DNA from: Drosophila pseudoobscura
Lineage: Eukaryota > Arthropoda > Insecta > Diptera > Drosophilidae
Assembly: GCF_009870125.1 (NCBI RefSeq)
Contig: NC_046679.1
Location: forward strand, 6,696,001-6,760,000
Direction: 5' to 3'
Length of the DNA: 64,000 nucleotides
Below are positions 25,001 through 38,500 of the stretch, one piece after another. The notes beneath the pieces are model-generated. The model was not told the DNA's origin. It made no database searches and was given only the letters and a program-made list of their open reading frames with translations. The position numbers and the translations under genes are program-made. How positions within the stretch are numbered: the stretch's first letter is position 1; every line of letters begins with the position of its first letter.

Positions 25001-28000
25001 TTGGACTGTTTTATTTATTATTTACGCAAGTGCACGAGAATAAATTATTTTAAAAATATACGAGTGCTGGTGTACGTTTAAAATTGTATATAAAATGCAC
25101 AAATAAATGAAACATGAAATTCCGTTTACGCAAGTCGAAACATGAGCACTGCCCCCCCCATTCCCCTTCCCATCTCGACTCCAAATAGCCTTTCGACGGT
25201 GGCATGGGAAATCAATTGTAGATTAAAATAAATGGCTGGTATATCCCTCGGACTCGTACTATATACAAATGCTATGGCTGCTGCCTGTCGGTTTCCATGG
25301 GCGCGATTCGTTGGCGTTGGCCGCTGGACAAAGCCGTTGCCTTCATTGCCTTCAGGCATCAGGCACAGTCCGTGAAGATAGCGCGTCGAAAAGTGTCAAA
25401 AATCATATAATACACCACACTCGGAAACAGCCTAAGCACTCTTATTAATTTTAGCACTCGACTCCATGCCACTCCAGACAATTGCCACAAATTTCGGGGC
25501 AGGCAAGTAAAGCAGGCGTGTCAATTGCTAAACAATATAAACACAAATTACTATGTTCGCCGACAGCATCGACAGCAACTTCAACTGTCTTTTTTTTTGT
25601 GTTTGTTGTCAGCCGACTCCAAATGATGGCCAAAAAGAGCTGCCAATCCGAACCGTACCGTTAGATGGCGCTGCCGATCGTACATGATTTCCAGCATAGG
25701 CATCTCATTTAGCAGATATATATATGTATATATACCCTCGTTTGAGGGGGCTCCTTGCCTTGTTATTGTACAATTAGTTGTATTTATGTTGCGGCTGTGG
25801 CTGTCGCCGTCGCTGTCTGTCGTACAATAATTAAACGACCATTAGGCGTATTTAGCGCACAGCAATGAAATTTGGGTCATTACCAAAGCAAAAGTCAGCC
25901 CAAAACAGAGGCACACACGTGCTGGCCCCCGTTTTGGATGTGTTTATTATGATTATGATTATGCCCGCTGCCCGCCGCCCGCTGCCCACTTGCCAACGCA
26001 TCTGTTCTTCATAAATATTATGGAATCCATAAATTAGAGCCTGCTGGCCGCCAGTCGATACACCCAGAGGCGCTGGCCAGAAGGCGAAAGTCTAAGGCTG
26101 ATATTGAGGCGTGCGTGAACAATTTGAGGCGTGGGAACTTCTCAGTCTTCTTGGTCTTTATGTTAGATCCCAGTTTCAATCTCAATGAACGTGGCCGCAA
26201 GCTGGCGTTGCTCTTTCGGGCCAGAGAACTGTGGGCTGTTGCCGGGGTTTGTCCAGGTTTGCCCCCAGGGCGCCTGGTTCGTGTTTATGGGCTCACTGAC
26301 AAACTGACAACTAAACTCAATTATGGCCTAATGAAATCGACAATTGGCGGGAAAGAGACAGCCGGCCAGCCGGCCAGGCAAATAATGAGAGCTGCCAACG
26401 CCCCGCCGTACCGCAGAGAGTAACAGAATTAATTATTGGAACCGTAACAGTTTTTGTTTGTAAACCTGCCAGGCATGTGTCAAGGAAATTGGGTCAAACC
26501 GTATGCTCTGGGCGCTAGAATTAAAGGTATCCGCAAAAAAGAAAAAAAAGCCAAACTTGTTCGGGGCCCCAAAGTCTTTGCCTTTTGTGTGGGTCCCTCC
26601 ACAAATGAACTCTTGTTCAATTTGTCATGCCCGATCGTGACAATTGAATCGATCGCCAGTAGATTGATGGCAGACCTCTAGGAAACTAGAATAAGAACGT
26701 GTGGTGGTCTCCAATTGGGGGTCATAAATACGCGCGGTTAATGAACGCCATAAAACAGGGGGACACAATGCAAATCGATAGACAATGCCCGTAAAAAATA
26801 CATTTGTATGGATAGTACAAGCCATTGATTTCGCAACTTATGGCCCCAGGTGATCGACGATCGACGATCGACGATCGTAGTGTGGTGGAAGCTTGGCTCC
26901 GATGTGGCAGATGTGCGTCGTCGAGAGCAATGCACATACAGAGTGTGGCACACCTTTTGATTAGGACCGAGGAGCAGAGCTACCCACTAAGAAAACATCG
27001 TCTATGTGGCTATGTGGGTCTTAGCCAACTTTGCTTAGCCAACACAAGAGAGTACACACACTGCCGTTCAAGTACATCAACCTCGAGTGGATCTCGTTAG
27101 GCAACCAAATAGAATACAAAACTGAAAAACTGAATAATTCCAATCATAAATATTAATTTATGCGTATAAATCGCCATATTTGCTGCCCTCTACAGGCCAT
27201 AATAAAATCGAAAGCCTTCGACTGCACTGGTTAGCCCACTTGCGGGGCCCACAACCCACGGCCCACGGCTATACCCGGTACTGATTTAAAATAGAGCTCA
27301 AGTGGTTCCATTAATCCCAAACGATGCGCCAAATTCGCATGAAGAGCATGTCGTTCGCCGTTCGCTCCTTTTTTGTACTAAACGGCGTACAATTAAAATT
27401 AAGTTCCACCAACATTGTCGTGCTCAAATTTCAGCCATTAATAAAACATTATGCGTATAGTTTCAACAAAGCAGAGTTCCTCCTTTGTGGAAACAAAGGC
27501 CTGGGGGAGGCCCTCTTGTCTCCCGGAAGCTGTACAGAATTTTGCCCTTTCCATTGTATTTACAAATCGTTTTGGGGATGGGATGCGAAGATTGTTTTTT
27601 ACGCATCGCCTCGTCCCTGGGTGCCTGAGAGAAACCATTTGGACCAACTGTTTGTTGGCTCTTGTAAACATGTCAAAGCGAAAATAAACTAATTGCCCCG
27701 GCATATCCGACAGCTGCAGGAATCTGTATTCAATCGTACATATATACATATGTACGTATATACATATGTAAGTGTAGTCTCTGCCACAAGGTTAACGCGA
27801 TCCCGAGATACTTTCATATTTTGAATGTCAAGTGTTTTAGGCGATGACTTTTCGAACAGATGCTTGGCAGATTCCGAGCGAATTACAGAGGGCAGACATT
27901 AGTTTTGATGGCGTCTAATTGTCAAATATAAAAACGGCATTTTAATGGAGTCCACAGATCTTTCGGATGCGAATTCGCGAATTGTGTCATGTCATGCCCG

Positions 28001-29552
28001 CGTCAAGCTGTTAGATGATTCTTGTAAAAATTCCCTATGCCAGACAATACCAATACAGATAATAATAGCAATTTCAACACATTTTGATGAGAACTGTCAA
28101 AAAAATTAAGAAATTCCAGCAGTACAGTGGCCATCATCGACGCCATCGACAGGCCCGGTCCCAGTCGTCCCGGTCTTATGGCCGGCCGCTTGCCTAGTTA
28201 ATAAATATAATCTCTTTTGATGGATTGAACAGCACACCAGCGATCCAAGCTCAAGAAACCAAAGCAAAGCCCCCCCCAACGGAGACCCGGCTTTGAATGG
28301 GCCTCCTTCTCCTCCTCCTCCTCCTCCTCCACCTCCTCCTCCACTGACAACTGCCATCGCCATGAACTCTGGCGAGTTTTGTTTTTTCGGTTCAATTGTC
28401 TTTGGTGGTGTTGTTTCTGGTGCGTAATAAAATAATACCAAAAATTTATTAATTTTTATGGTTTATATTTTGTTGATTTCTTTTGAGAAACGTTCTTTAC
28501 GCGACAAAAGGCTTTTCACAGATGCTCCAACGAACGAGATCACACTATGTGGTGCTGTACCGAACCAGAGCATACCCTACCTGAGATCGTACCTGCCGAA
28601 AGATCAGTTAAGAGCCATAGATTGGGGTTCACCATTAGTGATGGGGGGGACTTATCTGATCCTTTCGCTAGGCGCGAAACAATTTGCCAACGTTCCTATC
28701 GTTAGACAGTTCCGGTTCAAAGTTTTTTGGCTCGACTTTTCGTGTAGGGCACTTGCCCGGCTCAATTAACTTAGATCTTATCTTGGGGGCCATGCGTGCT
28801 CTCTCAGGGGAACCCGTCTTATCGCCTGGGTTTTCGGGCAAACCAGTTTTACATAAAAGTAATCTCAGCTTTTGCCTCGTACTCGTCTTCGGCCTCAGCC
28901 CCAGCTCCAGCCTCTTGGCTGTCGGTTCGAATCTACTTTTGTGGGCGCAAACGGAAATTTAATGAAGCGTTAATAAGTACCCAGAAAAGGGCCTTCCAGC
29001 CAAAGAGAAAAGGGTTCGCAAATACCTCTTTGGACAAAGGCAAGAATGTCGTGTATGTTGTTAGCTCTCCAGGGCCCCACTTATTTCATTTCTGATGATT
29101 ACTCGTACATTTTGTTGGTGTTTTTTGTCGGTTTTCGCATATTCATAAGTTGGAAGGGCCGGCGTCTCATGTGGGGATATGGGGTATGTAAATACTGTGG
29201 CATGCTGGGCCTTTGCTTTAACTGGGGATTGTTCTCATTAGTGTTTGTACAGTTGTTGTAATTAAGAGCACCGAATGCTGTCTGTTCTCTGTCGGAAAGC
29301 TCTCCAATCAGACCCCAAGACATACATACATACATATGAATATCATGGACAGAGTAATTATTTCAGCCCATTTTTCATTAAATTGTAATCATAATTCATT
29401 AGGGTATTATATACACAGCATCCAAAAATCGCCGCCTGTTCGGTGCAGATTGGGGCTGCGCGACAGCGCCCTTCCTTTTCCTTGTCTGGCGTCGTACATG
29501 TGGCAATGTGGCAATGTTGCTGTTCTCTTGGGCGCAGCTGTTGCCAGCCAGT

Positions 29553-29586
<34 letters not shown>

Positions 29587-32500
29587 TTTACCATCAGCAT
29601 CGGACCAACTCCAGCGTCAAGTGATCTTTCAGTCGCTTGCGTGACGCAGATCCGATCATATTTGCCTGCTCCTACAACGCGGACCGCATCGTATTGTATG
29701 CAAAGCAAAAGCAAAAGCCAAAGGATTCCTCTGGATCCAATCTGGCTTCTCTGTTTATGGCTGTGCCCAATTTGCGACGAGGCTTGGCCCCGCTTGAACG
29801 CATTACAAATCGCGCGCAGGCGCAGCAGTGCAACAGTTTAGTGAACCCGCGGTTCGCGGCCCGATGCACGGGCCTGGCCTGGCCTGCTCCTTTTTTGGGC
29901 CCTCGTCGCGTGAGGAGACCTTAGTGTGATCTTGCCGTTCCCCCTTCATGCCTCTTGGCCTGCATCCAAGCGGAAATTGCATGTTGGCGTTGCGTCTGCG
30001 CGACGGCTCAGTGTTTGTTCATCGGCTCTCCCAAGTGCAGTGAAAACTCAATGAAAGCGAAAAATAAACGCAAAATAAACAGAAAGATGTCGACATCTTC
30101 AGGGGACTTTCCACTGAACAGGCAGCCGTTGAAGCCCGGTCCGCCCATGGCTATCCTGGAGATCGTAAAGGTATTCCGTTTTATTTATGAATCCACCTGC
30201 AGAAGTACTTAAAGTTTGCTTTATAGTGGTCCAGTGTGGACTGTCACTCTTGGACTGCTTCGACCTCAATCGGTGTGCCATAAAAGAGTGCTGTGCTGTG
30301 ATTGTAAAATATGCTCTGAAAGTGCTCAGCATAGTGTTATTGCCTTGTTTTCGCATTCAGTAAGTCGTTGCAGCACTATTACGACCCAATTATGATTTTA
30401 TATGCCGCTAATTAGGAAATCATTGAAGACAAACGATCGTTTGAGAGCTCTTTTATTGGGGCGTGTGATAGGATCCGCCAGAGAGTCTCAGAACGAACCA
30501 TCATCTCATCATCTCACTTTTGAGTTGCCGAAATACACAGAAAATTGAATTGCCGGTTGAGCAAGTTTAATCGCTCAATAAACAATAGATATACATTTAT
30601 ATATATCGCATTAATGTCACTGATTCAGGGACAATATCATAAATTAGAGTTAATTAAAGTGCAAATAGCCGCAAGACTGAAAAGAGCCAGAGCCAGAGCC
30701 CGAGTAGAGTTTGCCGTTTGCATAATAAATTGCATACTTCCTGGAAACCAAAGACAAAAGTCAGTGGTCCAAAAATACCCGTGCCCGTACCCGTACCCAG
30801 ACCCGTACCCGTATAACCGCCAGAGATCAACGCACCCACATGTCGAGCGGATTGCAGAATTATTGCCTTATGTCACAGCCTCGCGCGGGCGAGGCACGAG
30901 AGTATGTCATAGACTTTTTGGCAATTAGAGCCAAAAAAACACATACACGAACCGAAGATAGACCGACGACAATTTTCAGAAAAGTCTCCGAGACTGGGGC
31001 AGAGGCGTTCCGTTTTTATTTGGTCATAAATTCGTGCGAATAGGGCAGGGCAGAGCATCGACTCAATGAACCAAAACCAAACCCCCCATCGAGGACGGTT
31101 GGGCCAGGCAGGCACTCCTTTGCGGCACTGCTCTTGGCTTGTGTCAGGGCCAGAGTTCTGCTTGAGCCAGACACTTGAGGAAATATACTTTTCCGGTGGC
31201 GCCTACGGTCAAGTGCGAGACGAGGCCCACTGGGCGCCAGAATTGCTGGGATTCTTCTTCTACAGAGATATTTTTGCAAGCATTTGCACTGCATTTATCA
31301 GATTGTCACAATCCGTTGCAGATGGTTGCAATTGAGAAGTGCGATATTATTAGTTCTTGGCACAGAACGCCCAGAAGAAATGCAAATAGAAAAAATCAAA
31401 TAGAAAGCATATTAGAGAGAGAGAGCGAGCAAATGGAGGCATTCATCTGGCTGTGCTGGCGAAATAATATATGAAAAGTAAATTCTAAAATTATTTCCAA
31501 GAGAGTAGCAACTTTCGGCTAGATGATAGCCAGCTTTTCTCTTAGATTGTTTACAAATGCCGCGTGAGCGTGAGAACTTGCGATTAGATCGGGAAATTTG
31601 TATGTTGGCCGAGAATATGCGATCAGTATGCTTTCGAATTTCGCACAAGATCTGCACAAGAAGCGAAACCAACCGAACGAATATTCGCGGGATTTTACGT
31701 CGGGATCGTCGAGTACTGAGCGAAAACTAGAAATATCAAAAATCGTATAGGATTAAATGAAAATAGCATAAGAAGTGCAGCGGAAATGCAAACAAAATTC
31801 ACATATAAATTCGAATAAAATTGCATAAGTTCTTTTTGATGGGATAAATGTCATATACACAAATTACTCAACGGCGACCGGTGAATTTTCGAATATTTTT
31901 CTTCATTTGATCTGAGAAAATTGGGTATAGTTTGTGCACGACTGCTCACGACTGTCATTTACGAGAGGTGAATATATAGGATCTGTTAAGGGACATATAT
32001 GCATTAATAATTTAACAAAAGGACCTACCACAACAGCTAATAATATTAAATCACAATTAATAATTTAATACATATTTTATGGGATATATTAAGATCTATT
32101 GGATCTATTATTAGATCTATTGGATCGATGGATACATTTTGGGCCAAAGAAATATGTACCTCCTGTGTTTTAGTTTACTAATTACTACTTTCTTTATTTA
32201 ACGTCTGTTCTTTCTTTTTGTCGATCGGTAGGTTAGATTGTATCGGGATCGATAGGATATCGTTAGAGTATCATGGTTATTGGTTGGGGTACTCATGTGT
32301 TGCCTTATAGTACTGATGATGGTCTCCTTCTGCTTCTTAGAGGAAAAAAACCACTTGAGGCAATTGCTTATATTAATCGCCAAATTCCAGAGGTTAAAAT
32401 ATTTGCCCATTATTTTGGATTTTGCCCCGACTACTAAGTAGTTTAAGAAATCTATTTTTAATGAATATTTTACACGATTGAAACAAATCGAACTGAATTG

Positions 32501-35500
32501 TTTATGCAAAACTTTCACACATTTCAGCGGCGCTCGAATCGAAATTCTATACAAATCGAAAATTAAGTAAACATGCCCTTTACTAAAAATAGTACACCCG
32601 GCAACGTTCTGCTCGAAGGAAAATCGAGAAAGCTAAATGAAAATAATTAGTTAATATTTTTGGTCCGCGAAACCAAACAAAACACAAGAGAAATGTGCGT
32701 GTAGAGAACCTTGAGCAAATAAACAAAAAAAAAAAAGCCCAGAAATTGGGCTAAAAAAAAGTTTAGACAAATGATGAGTGAGAGAAGCTTTGAGGTTAGA
32801 TTTATGGGAAAATAAAATTTCCAAAAGCAACAACGCGCCAAAAAGAACAGCAAAAAGAAAGGCCGAGCAATACATACCCTTGCGGATAGAAAATTATTAG
32901 GGTAGATGATATACCAGTGATTAGAAGTTGGTTCTTATGAAAGATATGAACATCAGGAAGAGTCATAAAGGTGTATTCTTAAAGGAGGCCAAAGCCTTCT
33001 TGTATATCAAGAGTATATATCGATTATGTCTGTATCTGAAATGCTCGAAAACCCGTGTATCGAAACGAGAGCAATCGAGGATGCCGTTGCCGGTGCCGGG
33101 TCCCAAAATAGCACTAATCTTTATTTACTCTAGCCGTTTTTTGTTGTATTTATTTCACTTTCCTTTTTGTGCACTTACCATTGGGTTTTTTTTTTGAACT
33201 TTTTGAGCAGACAGAAGCGTGTCAGAATTTTGATATACGAGTATTTGTTTGAGATGAACTCGTGTGTGCAGCGAGTCGAACGAACGATTGTCGGGCCAGG
33301 AAAGGCCATAAAAACTATGATATAATATATTCAGAGTAGCAACAACGAGGAAACAATAAAATTGTTTAATTAATTTACCAAAAAAGCAAAAGAAACCAAG
33401 CGAAAGCCAACAAAAAACTACAAGTAAAATTGCAATAAAAATTGTGATATATGCAAGGCATAAACAAAAAAATTATAAATATATATACCAGCAATTTGAC
33501 AATAAATAAAGCACAAAAAAAGAAGAACAGAACATGATATTAAATATGTAAAAAAAAAAAATAAAAATAAATACAAATGAAACACTAAAATAATAACTGT
33601 GGCACATGTGGGGGTCGAGAGCTGAGTGCCGTGCCGTGCCTCTGTCTGGCCGGGAAAATGTTGTCTGATGGATTTATTAGCTGCGACTAGACATCCTTAC
33701 ACAGCCAGATACTGAGACAGATACAGATACAGATGCAGAGGCATATATTTCTTGTATTTCTAAGACGCTTGTGACACTATTTCGAGCGATTGGAATTTGG
33801 AGAACAGCCGGCGGCAACTGAATAAATGTGTAGGATAAAATGGCGTTAATTTCTTTGCTAAATATCTCTGAACCGTAAATAAATAGCGGAAAATGTGCTC
33901 ACAGCTAAGTGGGGGGTGTTAAAATATTAAGATGATGTGTATTTGCATTAGCATAATGCATTAGTGGGTTACCAATCGAGATGGGGTCACCACACGGCCT
34001 TCCGAAAGCTGCACTGCTTGACCAGTCATTATGGCCACCGTTAATAGATATGTATACCTCTCCGTTGACAGACCAGGTTGACGCATATGCAAAACACGAA
34101 GAAAGAAAACGTGTCGGAAGTTGCACGACAGCAAAACACGCTGAAATTCTCATAACTCTCGTTTAACATTTATATAACATTCGTATGATTACTTGCTGTT
34201 CGTGTTTTTCTTATTTTTTGTTGGTTTTTTTTGCCTTTGTTTTGTTGCTCTTTCTTTTGTTTGGGGCATCGGGCCGCACGCGTTGCGATTGCGCTTCCTT
34301 TTGCGGGCCATTGTTGCTTCCGTTTACTGTAAAGATCATTTGTTATGTGGAGAGGCTGCCACCTCGCCACCCCCCCCCCCCCCCCTTGCAGGGCAGACCA
34401 ATCAATTTTAATTATCGAACAAATTAATCAGTCGCAACTTCGTATCATTAAGATTAATGATGTCGGTCAAGTTGGGTGGCAACGGCAATGGCCACACAGG
34501 CAACGCAGGCAACGTGCTAGAACGATCTAGACGATCTGACGACTTAAGGATACCCGGTATCTATCGATGTTTTAATTATAACAGAAATTAATTGAGAATA
34601 ATTTAAAGCAAAATGTGAAATTTCATCATTCTAATTATAATTTATTATAATGATAGCCCCTGCGGAGCTATATCTTTAAAATTGTGGATACCACAGCGTG
34701 GGAATCACAGAAATATTCTCAATAATTAGGTGGCTCTTTCGATATTTCAAGTATTTAACTATGCGAGCATACCCCTGTGCTCTTCGAGTACTGGGTATAA
34801 CAATAGACCTATCTATCGCTAGCACTGGCTATGCAAATACCGCACTTGGCTGAACCCGAACCCGAACTCGAACTCGAACCGAGTGCGAACTCGAACTTGA
34901 GTGTATCGCCACGAGCCGTGGCAAATGCGATTAAGGCGCGTATTAATTGCTCGTTTAATTAGGAGCCAGGAGTATTTCCCAGTCCCTAATGCCAGTTCTC
35001 AGTTCCCCCATCTTGATTCAAAACAATAAATACTTGTCGCGTTTCGCAGAGTGCACTGACCCCCCTTCAAAATGATTTTGATATGCCCGACACACACACA
35101 CACACATACACACACACACATATGTATACCAAAGCATAAAGAAATGCTTATGCCGGCTGATTCATATGTCCCGTTGCCATTGTTTCGGGGAATCGACGGG
35201 GAGACGAAAATCAAATTCACAAATGCAGTTGGGTCAGTGACGTGCGTCAACCGTCAACCATCAGCCGTCAACGAGGATCCGACGTATCCGACAGATACAA
35301 AATGCCTGCGCCTCTGCTGCGACTGCCTTGTAATGAATAATTTATAAAATGCAGACGCAGGCTGACTCTCATCCGTCTCTCTCTCTCACTGTCTCTCTGT
35401 CTCTGCTCGAAATCTGAATGAATTGCTCTTTTTAGCATGCACTTCATGGACCTGAGTGGAGGAGGAGCAGGAGGGCCTGCTAATGAACCGCTGGCGACTG

Positions 35501-38500
35501 GCAGACTGAAATACGAGCAGAGCAGGCTCGAGCATATGTTCATGCAAATTTTCAGCGATTAAAAAGCCATAACTTACAGTATCAACGCAAAGCGTTGAGG
35601 TTAATTGACAGACGGCCAGACAAACTCGCCCAGCACCAGACCCAGACCCAGCCCCAGCCCCATCCCCAGACAGAGACGGAGACAAAGAGAATAGTGCTCT
35701 GAAATGAACGTTGCACATAAAATAAAACAAAAAATGACAATAATTAGAAAAAATGAAACCGTCCGAAGGTTTCTCAAAAGCTTTTCCGCATTGTTCGAAG
35801 CCTGCTCTGCTCTGCACTCTGCCAGTGTCACATGTTCTTCGGATTACACATCTGTCTCCCTGGTATCCCCATTGAGTGGCTGGGCTTCGCCGGAACCGAA
35901 TTTAACCCAAAGTCGAGTTGGTCTTTTTCCATGGAAGAGCATTCTTGTTCTGCCCGGCGAAATTCCCACAGATATGCTTACTCAGGAGGAATGCCAAGGG
36001 TGCCCAACCAATTGACCAGCAACGAAATCGATACAGCTCGGGGAATCTTCCTCAGAATAAGCTCAAGATTGATACTTTCAATGTTTTAATGTTTCCTTAA
36101 TGCGATGATTGATGTGGCGCCATTCCACGCCAATGAAAAGTGCAGTGCGGCGACAGTGACACTGACAATGACGAGGGACCGCGCCCCCAACCCCACCTTT
36201 GACAGACAGACAGACAAATCCACATTCTGAGAGCACTGTGCACTGACAAGATCCTTGGCACGCTCTTGGAATGCTCGGCAGCTGGCTGGATATAAACCTG
36301 GCACTTCATGAAATTCGCATAAAATCATAGCAAATTCCCCAGCGAAACATAACCGATCGATGCTAATGGGGGGCCCATGGGCATTCCACATAGCTTTTTA
36401 TTTCTCTGCTCAGATCCCTCTAAATTGTACTTTGAACGCCTCCCCGCAATGCCAGCATTTCAAATAAATGGCATTGCTCTCACCTGAGGGTATATTTTCC
36501 TTATCCCGCTGAAAGTCTTAATTGCCCAAAGTGTGCCTCGTTTTTCAACTCATAATTTCCTAGTGGTATTCGTAGATATTTAAAGAGTGCCTCACCAGCC
36601 ATCGTGTGAGTCAGCCATTGAACATTCACCTGTGAATAGAATTGGGAATTTTGGTCTGTGTGTGGCACAGGGAAAATCATATAAATGTCTGACTATTTTT
36701 ATTTAATTACCGCGAATATTTCACTCATCAGAGACGTGTGCGTGTGTTTATAGACTTGGAAATATTGGGCTTTATGGACTAGCCCTGCCCAATGACTCAA
36801 GTCGGAGACGGGACATTACGAAAGGTGCCAAAAGAGGTGTCCGAGGCACCTCACGTGCTCGTCTGGCTGCAGTTAATGGACGAGGCCCACGTATTTGGCT
36901 GACGTTTTTCCAATTCTTTCGTGGAAATGCAATTCATCAAACTACTCGTTTGGCATTCAATTGGGAATTTCTGATTAGCTTGACAGTCAATTTCGCTTCG
37001 TCAAAATAAAACCCCTTCAGTTGTAATTTGCCAGCGCATTGTCAACGTCGATGTCGATGTCGATGTCAAGGCAAGGGAAGACCCCCACCAAACATTCAAT
37101 CCAATCACAATGCTCGTAACGATCAGCGAGAGAGTCAACAACATGTTTACACGATCAACAGCCACGACAAGGATGATGGGATCGAATGGGAGTATGGGAA
37201 TGGATGGGGTATGGGGTATGGGGTCTGGGGTATAGCTCAATTGAGATGTCAGACTGTGGCAGCTGCAGCTCGTAACTCAAACGCATAATCAGAGACAATT
37301 AAAAAATTGCACTCCCAATGCCGTACAAGGCAGAACAATGCAAAAAACAAATTTAAGAAAAAACGCGTAGTCTTTGATGGCCGAAGCGTGATATACCCTG
37401 TATAGGCAGCATCTGTGCAAGGATATGATAATAAGATCGGTAGAACAAAAGCAAACAGAACGTGGCACGGCGTTGGCGTTTCAAGTTTATTCACATTTCC
37501 TTTCAGCACCCAAACTACGAGTACGTAAACGGTACACGATGTTTGTTTGTTCGACGAAGAGATATGTCTGAGGATAGCACATGGTCAGCCGGCCGGCAAA
37601 CAGACAAGACAATGATGCTATTGTTGCCACAAGGCAGCCAACCGATACAAAGGCTGAGCGTCTGATCGGTTGAGCGCCGCATCAGGTATGCCCCAGACGT
37701 GCCCGTGTCCGTGTGCGCATTTGTTTTCATTGTGGCAAGATTGAGAAGATTTTTGATATATTTATGACACGAACGACAATGCAAATGGTGCTGCTGCTCC
37801 TCCTCCTCCAGTCGTGTCATTGACACTGAGACAAGACAAGGATCCCCAGTCGATCTGTGGAGGGGCTCGCTGATACGCCGCGTTTACGCCTACCGCATTC
37901 CAAAGGCCAATTACGTTTGTTTAGACTTGGAACAGCTATTATTTAAATTAATAGAGCTGCTGCTTTTAATGTGCAACCTGAGCGAACCACATCGAAAATA
38001 AACAACAATAATAGAAGAATGGTTTGTTTTCCGCCGCAGGCATTCCTCCGCCGGTTGCTAGGGCCCTATATATATCGACATATCGATATCCACATTCCCA
38101 TCCACACCTTATTTCCTTCCATGGGCCATCTGTTCTCTGCAGCACGCCACACAACCAGCACCCACCAGCCCCCAGTTCGGAGAAGCGCCAGCCTTTGAAG
38201 TGGCAGCCCCGCAACAAAGTTGAGAGGATTTCGTTAATTTACAGCGTTTTATAAGAATATTAAACGGTTGCTCCCCAGTCGAAGGTGCGACCCCAGGTGC
38301 AGAGCAGGTTGGACCCGCAGGGGGGGCTTGTGGCCGGTTCGCACACACCTTCTGGCATCGACTCGGGCTGTCCAAATAAACACGCACACACTTTGTAAGC
38401 GTCGGAAAGTAAATAAATATTTGTAATTTATATGTTTTCGGCCGGCGTGGGCAACCAAACTGCAGATACAATAAATAAATCGAACGTGAGAATGTGTTGG

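Noticed and set aside
28106-28441. Glycine- or glutamate-rich small protein
   Set aside because: Produced by a CTCCTC microsatellite; no flanking protein-like sequence.
28915-28935. tRNA-like B box (GGTTCGAATC)
   Set aside because: No A box, acceptor stem or anticodon arm could be folded around it.
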